A stretch of 37,719 bases of DNA from Sulfurimonas sp. (lineage in GTDB: Bacteria; Campylobacterota; Campylobacteria; Campylobacterales; Sulfurimonadaceae): assembly GCA_030949825.1 (NCBI GenBank), contig JAUZSC010000018.1, positions 1 through 37,719 on the forward strand, in the 5' to 3' direction. Of this stretch, positions 29,478-37,719 are shown one piece after another. Both the position numbers and the translations under genes were made by a program. Numbering within the stretch: the first letter of the stretch is position 1; every line of letters starts with the position of its first letter. Below the pieces are notes generated by a model. That model saw nothing but the letters and a program-made list of their open reading frames with translations, did no database searches and had not been told where the DNA came from.

Positions 29478-29731
29478 AACAAAAATATTTCTAAAAGAGT
29501 ATGCTAAACTAAAATTTACTGATAAACTTTATATGAAGTATGTTGTTTATGTGACTACGCTTTTAAAAGAAGAAAATCTCCCTTTAGAATCAAGAGACCA
29601 TCAGCTTAAGGGAGATTGGAAGAATTTTTTGTGAGTTTCATGTGAGTGGAGATTTACTTGTAATCTATAAAATCCAAAATAATACCTTGTATCTAGCTAG
29701 AATAGGGACTCATTCTCAGTTGTTTAAGTAA
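29461..29731 (+). pseudogene. YafQ/RelE-family toxin, one frameshift
   Basis: The ATG at 29461 lies within the antitoxin end. The first 57 residues (MLKLFRTKIFLKEYAKL...LESRDHQLKGDWKNF) are in frame. One extra T in the T6 run near 29627 causes a stop. Without it the product continues CEFHVSGDLLVIYK and ends GTHSQLFK, 89 residues, with the family's catalytic His near the C-terminus. It is a ribosome-dependent mRNA endonuclease if intact. The antitoxin is intact. Toxin loss with antitoxin kept is a plausible real event, but this indel resembles the other run-length errors in the window. Confidence 0.75.
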
Positions 29732-29965
29732 ACTATTCCTTTAAAATATACTATAGAGCATGAAAATGGTGTTTCTTTTGACTAATGACGATGAAATAGA
29801 GTCTTTTATTCTTGTCATTGCAACACTTCTCAATTTATCCTTAGCAATCTTTTTAAGAAGACAGCTACTTATCATAAAAAAGAGTGTTAAAATGACTATT
29901 GCTATAAGATAACAAACTTTAAAATAAGAACGGAAATTGCTTAAAGAGTTAAAAAAGAGAAATTC

Positions 29966-31007
29966 ATGCCACGAGTTGTTTACAATATTCCAGAAAATGC
30001 GAAAGAAGAAGTTCTTGTCTTGATGAGAAAAGAGAAAAATATAGTTGTTAAAGAGCGATTATTAGCAGTGTCAATGTTTTTGGATGGAGTAAAAAAAGGA
30101 GATATAAAAATGTTAATGCATAGAAGTGCGAATTATGTAGGGACATGGATTAGTGCATATTTTAGTGGAGGACTGGAAGCTTTGTCTGATAAGCGTGGCG
30201 GTAACCATTCAAGTTATCTCAATGATGAACAAATGAAGAAATTAAAGAGCATTATTACCAACAGCCATCCTGTTTATGCAAAAGGCTGGGATGGTAATAT
30301 TATCGTTGATTTAATAGAATATCATTTTGATAAGAAGTACATAAGAGAGGGTGTTTACTCTGTTCTAAAGCGATTAAACTTAACACATAAAATAGCAACT
30401 AAAACAGATCCAAAAAAATCAGAAATTAAAATAGCAACTTGGAAAGAAGAGGTATACCCCAGGGGCAGGCTTCGCGCAAAAAAACTTCATAACATTGGCT
30501 GACAATATTGTTCTTCTATCTCAAGATGAAAGTAGATTTGCATCTGAGAGTAATCACATCACATCCTGGTCAGAAAAAGGTGTATCAGTAAGCTATTGGG
30601 GCTATCGTTACGGTACAGCACTGAATTGCTTTGGAAGCTTTAATCTTCAAACAGGACACTTCATTTCATCATTCCACGGCACAGGAAATGCACTTACAAC
30701 AATTGAGCATTTTAAAATTGTAAGAAAGCACTATGGTACAAAACCAATAGCCTATCTCATAGATAATGCATCTTGGCATAAGACGAAAAAAGTACTTGAA
30801 TATTGTGAAAAAAATAATATAACTTTACTCTTTCTTCCTCCCCCTATTCACCAGAGTACAATCCAATTGAGAGAGTTTGGGGATATTTGAAATCAAAGAT
30901 TAAAAACATCTATTTTAGTACAGCTAAAAAATTCACGGACTTTGTAACTGATTTACTTCAAAATATTAATGAAACTGATAAAAATACCCTTTTGAAGTTA
31001 TCCACTA
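29966..31007 (+). pseudogene. IS630-family transposase C, 5' and main part
   Basis: The N-terminal HTH half is MPRVVYNIPENAKEEVL...LMHRSANYVGTWISAYFSGGLEAL. The catalytic half is LLSQDESRFASES, YLIDNASWHKTKK and, in a further frame, NPIERVWGYLKSKI, giving the D-D-E triad. Two run-length breaks (A7 near 30477-30484, C5 near 30839) shift the frame. The last codons lie beyond the inserted element A at 36717-36727. Joined across a TA, the end reads LSTSLI with a TAA stop and the sum is 1053 bases (350 residues). Confidence 0.8.
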
Positions 31008-31142
31008 GTACCACTCCCATAAACTTCAACAAAAATGGACTAATATTTGCTTTTAAAAGATAATGACACTATTTTAATAATTGAGTAGTGTTAAAATCAT
31101 TATTAGAATAGATAAATATGAGACAAGTAAAATATAAAATCA

Positions 31143-32343
31143 CTGATGTTACGATAATCAAAATTCATAAATTTACAAAAAGTAACATTGAAAATTTTAT
31201 AGGCACTAAAAGTGCTTAACTAAGGCATGCAGCAACTACAAGATATATACATCAATTTCACACTAAGTTCATTTGGAAAAATAGAGATGACCAAGCTTTC
31301 AAAGATTACAGGTAAGAGCCACGATGTCTTTACTAAACATTTATTACTAAATGACTCTCTCGATGACGACAAGCGATTGTGGAAATCAATAAAACCATTT
31401 TTAAGAACTTATGAAAATGAAGATAGCGGTTGCATTATAATAGATGATATGCTTATGCATAAGCCATGGACAAACATAAATGATATTGTTTGCTGGCACT
31501 ATGATCATGTATCCCAAAGAATGGAGAAAGGCATCTTGATGCTAAATTTTCATTATACAGATGCTAGTGGTATATCTATACCTTTGGGATATGAGATTAT
31601 CACAAAGACAGAAGAGATATGGAATGAGGAATATCAAAAACATGTGAAGAAATCTCTCTACACAAAAAATGAAATAATGCAAGACAAACTAAATATTTTA
31701 TACTATCATAATGAAGTCAAATTCAAATATATACTCTTTGATAAATGGTTTGCAAGCACCAAGAACTTGGTGTTTATAGAAGAAGAACTCAAAAAGAAAT
31801 TTGTATGTCCAATAAAAAGTAATAGAAAAGTAGCATTCACTTTAGAAGAAAGAAATAATGGAAAATATGTTAATATCTCAAGCATAGATATAGAGGGTGG
31901 TAGTAGCCGTTTGGTATATCTTGAAGGTTATAAGAAACCTCTAAGACTTATCAAGCAAGTTGTCAAAAACGGCGATGATGGCGAATCTATTTATCTGTAT
32001 CTTGTTACAAATGATATAGACTTATCTTTCAATGAAGTACTCAAAATCTACAAAAGACGGTGGAAAGTAGAGGAATATCACAAATCACTCAAGCAAAACC
32101 TCAAAATAGAACATTCTCCTACAAAAGTTGAAACATCACAAAGGAATCATATACACTTAGCAGTACGTGGTTTTATCAAACTAGAAAAACTTCGCTTAAA
32201 TTATAAAATGAATCACTTTGCTATTAAGGAAAAAATCTATCTTGAGGCTCTAAAAGTAGCTTATGCAAAAGTTGGGGAATTGATGGTTGCGTGAAATTGT
32301 AGCATTCTTAAGAATTTTATAATTTAGATTATCGTAACATCAG
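31143..32343 (+). mobile_element. IS701-like (IS4-superfamily) element (1201 bp)
   Basis: The terminal inverted repeats are CTGATGTTACGATAATC at 31143-31159 and its complement at 32327-32343. The flanking 7-bp duplication is AAAATCA (31136-31142 and 32344-32350). It is inserted eight codons into transposase A. The family assignment from the transposase is tentative. Confidence 0.85.
31227..32294 (+). CDS. IS4-superfamily (IS701-like) DDE transposase
   Basis: An intact 355-residue transposase filling the element. The RNase H-like core has the first Asp in GCIIIDDMLMHKPW, the second in YILFDKWFASTKNL and the Glu in IYKRRWKVEEYHKSLKQNL. The YREK-like spacing and the LVTNDIDL strand before it are typical of IS4-superfamily enzymes. 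It lacks frame breaks, so this is the only element in the nest with an unbroken transposase. IS701 is the nearest family I would name, with moderate certainty. Confidence 0.85.
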   Translation: MQQLQDIYINFTLSSFGKIEMTKLSKITGKSHDVFTKHLLLNDSLDDDKRLWKSIKPFLRTYENEDSGCIIIDDMLMHKPWTNINDIVCWHYDHVSQRMEKGILMLNFHYTDASGISIPLGYEIITKTEEIWNEEYQKHVKKSLYTKNEIMQDKLNILYYHNEVKFKYILFDKWFASTKNLVFIEEELKKKFVCPIKSNRKVAFTLEERNNGKYVNISSIDIEGGSSRLVYLEGYKKPLRLIKQVVKNGDDGESIYLYLVTNDIDLSFNEVLKIYKRRWKVEEYHKSLKQNLKIEHSPTKVETSQRNHIHLAVRGFIKLEKLRLNYKMNHFAIKEKIYLEALKVAYAKVGELMVA

Positions 32344-33686
32344 AAAATCAATCTGCAACCAGAGCAAAAAGAGACACTAGAAAAACTTCTTAAAAAACAA
32401 TCTACTCCCCAAAATATAGCAAGAAGAGCAAAAATAATACTTCTTACTAATAATGCTAAAGAGAGCTATACATCTATAGCTAGCACTTTAGGGATAGGTA
32501 GTTGTGATATTACTAAATGGACAAAGAGATGGATAGAGAGAAGTGACATTAAAGACAATCTGGAACGATTACAAGACAACCCTCGTTCAGGCAGACCAAG
32601 TGGAATTACGCCAGAACAATGGTGCCAGATTATGGCATTAGCATGTGAAAAACCTGAGAACCATGGTGTTCCTCTCACAAACTGGAGTCATTCTACATTA
32701 ACAAGAGAGATTATTAAACAAGGAATTGTTGAAACTATATCCCAAAGTCATGTTGGTGACTTTTAAAAAGCAAAATTACAACCACACCGAAGTATCTATT
32801 GGCTAAATGAAAAACCTGATGAGAAGAAAGATGAACGAATTAATGATGTATGTGATGTTTATCACAATATCAGCCAAAAAGAAGATGAACTTACGATAAG
32901 TACTGATGAGATGACAGGTGTACAAGCATTAGAGAGAATTGCAGAAGACAAACCTATGTCAGCAGGTAAACCATGTGCTAGAGAGTTTGAATATAAGAGA
33001 CATGGTACACAAACACTAATAGCAGGATTCAATGTCACAACAGGTGAAGCCTATGGTATCTGTGGTGATACTAGAACAGAAGAAGATTTCTCAAACTTTA
33101 TTGAACATACTATAGAAAAGTATCCAAATTACAAAAAATATCACTTTGTGTTAGATCAACTCAATACTCATAAATCAGAAAGTTTAGTACGCTTGATTGC
33201 TAAATATTCTGGTGATAAGCAAGACTTAGCCCAACTTCATCATTTTCCAAGCAGAAATCCACTAAATCCTCAAATTTGACAATTCTTTTGGATATTAAAC
33301 CACTTGTTTTAGGGAAATCACCTTTCAAATATACTAATGTGGTACCCGAATACAATATTATTTAAGTTTATATTAATGCTTAATTTGCTACAATCTTCGC
33401 ATGTACATAATTAAAACAATCTCTAAGAGCAAAAAAGACTCAACTCAGAACTATTACACTTATAGATTAATGGAATCCATAAGAGTTGGTAAAAAGGTGA
33501 AGAAAAGAACTCTCCTTAATTTAGGAAGTGATTTTAATGTAAAACAAGAAGATTGGGCTACTTTATCCAAAAGAGTAGATGAGATTATCAAACAGGCTCC
33601 AAGTCTGTTTACACTAGATAAAGATTTAGAAACAATCGCACAACACTATGCTCTAAAAATCATATCAGCACAAGCAGTAGTAGATA

Positions 33687-34747
33687 AGTGCCTAACCAAA
33701 ATTAATGACATAAAACTGGATTGAAAAATGCTTAGAGAAATATATGAGATATATAAGCCTAAAACAAGAAGTAATACAGCAATTACAAGAAGTTATAAAA
33801 ACAAATAAAAAACATAAGAGTAGAATGAGAGCTCAAGCACTTCTATTGAGTAATCAAGGGAAAAAAGTTCAAGAAATAGTAGAAATAATTGGATATTCAC
33901 AAAGAACACTCTATCGGTGGTTTGATAGATTTAATCAAGATAATATAAGTACAGTTCATGAGTTGGCAGGTAGAGGGAGAAAGCCTAAATTAACAATAGC
34001 TAAACATGAGTCTTCAATCAAGATGTATATAAAAAACTATAATGTAAATGAGATTCTATTAGCCTTAGAAAAGAGTTCACTACTCTTGAAGTAAGCAAAC
34101 GAACTTTAAAAAGATTTTTTAGAAAGATTGGTCTTAGCTATAAGAGAGCTAAAAAGGTCATTATGAAAAATAGTAAATGGAAAAACTATTTCGATAAGTT
34201 TATTCAGCTTAAAATGCTTAGAGAATGGGTAAAAGAAGGACTTTGTGAACTCTCCTTTTATGATGAAAGTGGTTTTTCACTTAATTCAAATATTCCGTAT
34301 AGATGGTCGGCAGTTGGGACACCTGCACTTATCCCATCAATAAGATTTACAAAAAGAATTAATGTACTTGGATTTCTTAATACAGATAAAAAAGTGTATT
34401 TTATAAAATGCTTACTGGAAAAGTTGATACTGATGTTGTTATAGGTTTTTTGATGAATTTGCTAAACAAATTAAAAAAACAACTATCTGTGTATTAGATA
34501 ACGCCTCAACTCACACTAGTAAAAAGTTTAAAGCTAAGCTTCAAGAATGGAAAGAGTTAGGACTACATATATTATACTTGCCACCTTACTCCCCAGAGCT
34601 AAATCCTATTGAGATGCTCTGGAGAGAAATGAAATATACATGGACGGATTTGAATGCTATGGACTCATTTGATAACTTTCATGAGCACATTAAAAAAATG
34701 CTTGATGGCTTCGGTTCAGAATATGACATTAATTTTGGTTAGGCACT
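33687..34747 (+). mobile_element. IS630-like element B, innermost (1061 bp)
   Basis: The inverted repeats start AGTGCCTAACCAAAATTAAT and extend to about 25 bases with one mismatch. The flanks are TAGATA on both sides (33681-33686 and 34748-34753). Comparison with copy 1 shows this site is a single TAGATA when empty. It is inserted in the IS1634-like transposase gene. Confidence 0.88.
33744..34742 (+). pseudogene. IS630-family transposase B, several frameshifts
   Basis: The HTH half is MRYISLKQEVIQQLQ...IVEIIGYSQRTLYRWFDRF. The catalytic half has SFYDESGFSLNSNIPYRW (first Asp), CVLDNASTHTSKKF (second) and YLPPYSPELNPIEMLWREMK (Glu). Frame breaks at an A run near 34070, an A run near 34405 and a T run near 34445 are each repaired by one base. 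The stop (TAG) lies within the right inverted repeat. Confidence 0.8.
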
Positions 34748-37168
34748 TAGATACAACTCTTAATGATGAAGATAGATACAAAGAGATAGATACAACTACA
34801 ATAAAAAATAGTGATATAAAAGATATAGGTATAGAGAATATACTTTATGAAACAATCAAAGAGTTAAAACTAGATGCTAAACTAAAAGAGTTAGGTTTTA
34901 CAAATATTCAATACAATAGTGCAATAGGCACTCTAATAGCAAAGATTGCTAATCCTAGTAGTGAAGCTAAAGCTTATGATTACTTATGTAATACAAGTGC
35001 TATTAATGAGCTTATAGGGTGTGATTATAATAAGATATCTTCTAATAGTATCTATAGAATATCCGATAAGCTTTTAGCTCATAAAGATGACTTAGAAAAG
35101 CATCTATATACTACCCAAAAAGCAATATTTGAGTATGATGAAACAATAACTCTTTATGACCTTACTAACACATACTTTGAAGGTGGTGTTGAGGGAGTAG
35201 AGAAAGCTAAAAGAGGAAGAAGTAAGGAAAAAAGAAGTGATGCTAAAATCATTACTCTAGCAGTAATGATTGATAGTAGTGGGTTTGTAAGAAAGAGTGA
35301 GATATTTGATGGGAATATTGGTGAAGCTACAACATTTAAAGAGATGTTAGATAAATTGAAAGTTCCTCAAAAAGAAAAAAACCTTTTATCCTCTCATAAA
35401 TCATTATTGATTATGGATGCTGGTATAGCATCGCAGGAGAATATTGATTATCTTATTGAGAATAGCTATGAATACCTAGTTGTCAGCAGAAAACGCAATA
35501 AACAGTTTGATGAAGAGAAATCAACTCCTGTAAAATTAGATAAAAATGACAATGCTATAGTAAGAGCTATGAAGGTTGTCAATGAAGAAACTAAAGAGAC
35601 TGAGTTATTTATACACTCTACTGCTAGAGAGGCTAAAGAGGAAGCTATGCAAAAAAGAGTACAAACTCTTTTTATAGAGAAGCTACAATATTTAAAAGAT
35701 GGACTCTCTCTCAAAAGAAGAACTAAGGCTTATGATAAGGTGATAGAGACCATAGGAAGGCTCAAAGAGAAATATCCATCTATATCTCAATACTATTCAA
35801 CTACTGTCACTAAAGACCCAGATAGCGATAATGCAATAGATATAACTTGGAGTGAGAAGAAGACACTTGATAATAAAAGTGCTATTAATGGTATCTATTG
35901 TCTTAGAACCAATAACCAAACAATGGATGAGAAGACTCTATGGAAAAACATATACAACACTTACTGATTTAGAATCAGTATTTAAGAGTTTAAAGTCTGA
36001 ATTAGGATTAAGACCTATATTTCATCAAACACAGACTAGAGTAGATGGGCATCTCTTTATTACTCTTTTAGCTTATAGTATTATCCATACAATAAGGTAC
36101 AAACTTAAACAAAAAGGTATTCACTATAGTTGGGATACGATAAGGCATATTCTGAGAAATCAAAAAAGGATTACTACCAGTATGAAGTGTAAAGATGGCT
36201 CAACACTCTATATACGACAAAGTTCAGAATTAAATGAGAAGCAAAAAGAGATTTATGATGCACTTGAGATTAAATACGGAGCAGGAGATGTTACTAAAAC
36301 TTTTATAGAATAATATAGATGTGGTACAGGTAAAATATTTTAAAAGGCTTTAAAGCCCTGAATATAGGTCTTTTTAATTTTAGATGATGAAGTTGGGTTA
36401 GGAGAAAAAGGTAAATCAGGTATTTTAAAGTCTATGCAAACACGAGAAGATTATCTTTGGAATAATGAACACAAGGTTGTTTTCCATTACACTCCAAAAC
36501 ATTGCTCTTGGCTAAATCAGATTGAGATTTGGTTTGGTATTTTAATGAAAAAAGTAGTTACAAGAGGAACCTTTACATCTAAAGAAAATCTAAAAGAGAA
36601 GATATTAGCTTTTATAGATTATTTTAATGAAACAATGGCAAAGCCCTTTAAATGGACTTATAGAGGGAAGCCTTTGAGTGAGTAGTTTTTTGGGTTAGTT
36701 TGTGGGAGTGGTACTAGTTTGATTTAAGATAGCAATAATGAATTAAAAGAGAATGCTGTATCGATTCAAGATGATTCAAAAAATGTACTTTATTCTACAT
36801 TTATAGTATTGGTTAAATTAGACCACCTTCTTTTTAAAGCAAATGGATACCGAAGTGTCTTCTTAGATAAAGTAGAAGCAAAATTTGTAGACCATCATAG
36901 TTGTCGTTTAGGTAAATGGTATGAAAGTGGACTTGGTAAAGATGTATTTAGTAAAACTCCAAGTTATTCAAAACTTGACACTCCTCATGCTTTGGTTCAC
37001 GATAACATTATTAAAGCAGTTTCATGCGTTGAAGCAGGTACATGTTTAACAGAAGTAGATAATGTTCTAACCTACTTTGATAGAGCAGAAGAAGTAAGTT
37101 CTAAAGTGATGATAGTGTTAGATAATATTCTTTTAGAAGAGAAAATTACTCGCGTATCCTAATGAGAA

Positions 37169-37719
37169 TTACTTCTCACCCTTCTTCTTAGCCTTAAAGT
37201 GTACAGGTGTTCCTGTAAAGTTAAATGCTTCTCTAAGTTTATTTGTAAGGTATCTTCTGTAAGTAAAGTGAAGTCCTGCTGGTTTATTCATGATTATAGC
37301 AATCTTTGGTGGTCTTGTTTCATACTGTGTTGCGTAGTAGATGCGAATTACTTGTCCACGCATCGATGGCAGTTGGTGCCTTCGTAATGCTTTTGCCATT
37401 GCTTCATTTAAGTCAGATGTAGAAATTCTTTGTGAATAGTTCTCGTTAATCTCTAAAATAAGGTCATGAAGTTTATCAACTCTTTGGTGTGTCAAAGCAG
37501 AAAGTGTGATAATAGGAGCGTAAGCTAAAAACTTAAATCTATCACGCACTTCTCTGAGAATTTTATCATGGTCTTCTCGCTTAGCGATATCCCATTTGTT
37601 TAAAACGATGATACATCCTAAACGGTTACTATCAACAAGTCCTGCCTATCTTTTCATCTAAATCCATAAATGGCTCAGAGCCATCTAAAACAACAAGTGC
37701 CATATTTGAATTTTCTAGC
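37169..37719 (-). pseudogene. der: GTPase Der (EngA), C-terminal part, one frameshift, runs off the window
   Basis: Ribosome-assembly GTPase with two G domains; the visible part is the second G domain and the KH-like C-terminal domain. Visible are MALVVLDGSEP, the NKWD G4 motif in VLNKWDIAKRED, the G5-like TLSALTHQRVDKL and the KH domain (RRHQLPSMRGQVIRIYYATQ...IAIIMNKP, ending KAKKKGEK). An extra G near 37647 breaks EKIAGLVDSNRLG. The gene is essential in bacteria, so an assembly error is the simplest reading. The 5' portion lies beyond the right edge. Confidence 0.9.

Larger units (their letters stand above)
33401..36313 (+). pseudogene. IS1634-like transposase, copy 2, split by element B
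   Basis: The N-terminal part is 33401-33686 (to ISAQAVVD). The rest runs from 34754 (TTLNDEDRYKEID) to 36313. One extra A in the run near 35945 breaks LWKTYTTLTDLE, which copy 1 reads through. Conversely copy 2 reads through both places where copy 1 breaks. Differences in protein sequence include Glu/Lys after NV and Ala/Ser in KISANS. A composite of both copies gives the full 614-residue enzyme. Confidence 0.85.
33230..36397 (+). mobile_element. IS1634-like element, copy 2, third shell
   Basis: It has the same CCCAACTTCATCAT ends as copy 1 at 11620-13718 but the opposite orientation. The duplicated target is TTAG (33226-33229 and 36398-36401). It is inserted in transposase A, and its own transposase gene is split by element B. 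Outside element B it differs from copy 1 at only a few substitutions and four run lengths. Confidence 0.92.
31118..36685 (+). pseudogene. IS630-family transposase A, split into three parts by two other IS
   Basis: The parts are 31118-31142, 32351-33229 and 36402-36685. Removing the two insertions and one copy each of their duplications gives 1188 bases, 395 codons in one frame, with one internal TAA near 32764 (DF-stop-KAKLQPHR, where Leu is expected). The HTH region has SYTSIASTLGIGSCDITKW. The catalytic core has LTISTDEMTGVQAL, YHFVLDQLNTHKS and [13 protein letters not shown]. The piece at 32911-33279 gains a foreign tail from the IS1634-like end. Confidence 0.85.
31008..36714 (+). mobile_element. 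IS630-family element A, second shell
   Basis: The inverted repeats begin GTACCACTCCCA at 31008 and the complement ends at 36714. The target TA is duplicated at 31006-31007 and 36715-36716. It is inserted in the transposase gene of element C. Its own length without cargo is about 1327 bp. Both an IS701-like and an IS1634-like element are inserted in its transposase gene. Confidence 0.85.
29899..36735 (+). mobile_element. IS630-family element C, outermost shell of the nest
   Basis: The ends share TTGCTAT and, with mismatches, about 20 bases of inverted repeat. The duplicated TA target is at 29897-29898 and 36736-36737, in the CZB gene. Without its cargo the element is about 1128 bp. It is interrupted by element A inside its transposase gene. 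Confidence 0.75.
29760..37162 (+). pseudogene. CZB (chemoreceptor zinc-binding) domain protein, split by a nest of five IS elements
   Basis: The 5' part is 29760-29898 and the 3' part is 36738-37162. Deleting 29899-36735 and one TA copy gives exactly 187 codons with no stop. The N-terminus has one transmembrane helix (FILVIATLLNLSLAIFL) and a basic stretch. The C-terminal CZB domain has LDHLLFK, SCRLGKWYESG and a late His pair (HALVHDN), the zinc-binding His/Cys set known from chemoreceptors and diguanylate cyclases. No signalling domain is present. It may be a stand-alone zinc sensor or the tail of a larger receptor. It is convergent with der, 6 bases apart. The split gene should be non-functional. 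Confidence 0.75.

Noticed and set aside
11620..36397. The two IS1634-like copies as ends of a 25-kb composite transposon
   Set aside because: Each copy has its own distinct 4-bp duplication (TTAA and TTAG), so they inserted independently. The DNA between is core chromosome.
1..37719. CRISPR arrays, tRNA or rRNA genes
   Set aside because: No regularly spaced direct repeats and no cloverleaf or rRNA-like sequence were recognised on either strand. A tRNAscan/Infernal run would settle it.

Overview
The window is AT-rich and looks like a free-living Campylobacterota (Sulfurimonas/Sulfurovum-like) chromosome. The housekeeping genes (alr, rsmG, ribA, hemB, argF, trpS, hpf, hemJ, der) read like that group, as do the LPP20-family lipoprotein, the SPOR-like sensor kinase head and the chemoreceptor zinc-binding (CZB) protein. 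No rRNA, tRNA or CRISPR array was recognised.

Layout. 1-5.4 kb: a decayed sensor kinase, a frameshifted OprC/NosA-like copper TonB receptor behind a Fur-box-like site, a small membrane protein, agmatine deiminase and an LPP20-type exported protein. 5.4-17.3 kb: an accessory, defence-flavoured stretch on the minus strand. It holds a DUF1016 (YhcG-type) nuclease cut by an IS1182-family element, a gene remnant and an HNH nuclease cut by an IS3-family element, a Septu-like (PtuA-like) ATPase cut by an IS1634-like element, a small ORF, an exported caspase-like protease and an ORF6N-domain protein. 17.4-29.2 kb: core genes (alr, rsmG, a TonB receptor plus PepSY pair, ADP-ribosylglycohydrolase, ribA/hemB, DUF4395, argF, trpS, hpf, hemJ). 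29.2-29.7 kb: a RelB/YafQ-type toxin-antitoxin pair. 29.8-37.2 kb: a CZB gene split by a 6.8-kb nest of five insertion sequences stacked up to four levels deep. 37.2 kb to the end: the 3' part of der.

Two themes run through the window. First, each IS can be removed on paper with its own target duplication. The interrupted genes then close exactly in frame: DUF1016 to 342 aa, the ATPase to 643 aa, the IS630-A transposase to 395 codons and the CZB protein to 187 aa. This gives an explicit order of insertions. Second, many genes, including the normally essential trpS, der and alr, carry single-base length changes, mostly in homopolymer runs. Two near-identical IS copies also differ mostly by run length. 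This points to uncorrected consensus errors of long-read type rather than genuine decay, so 'pseudogene' calls based only on such indels are provisional.

Most likely biology if read as real: an accessory anti-phage region (ATPase plus HNH nuclease, DUF1016 nuclease) has been silenced by IS insertions, next to intact iron/copper uptake, haem, riboflavin and arginine genes.
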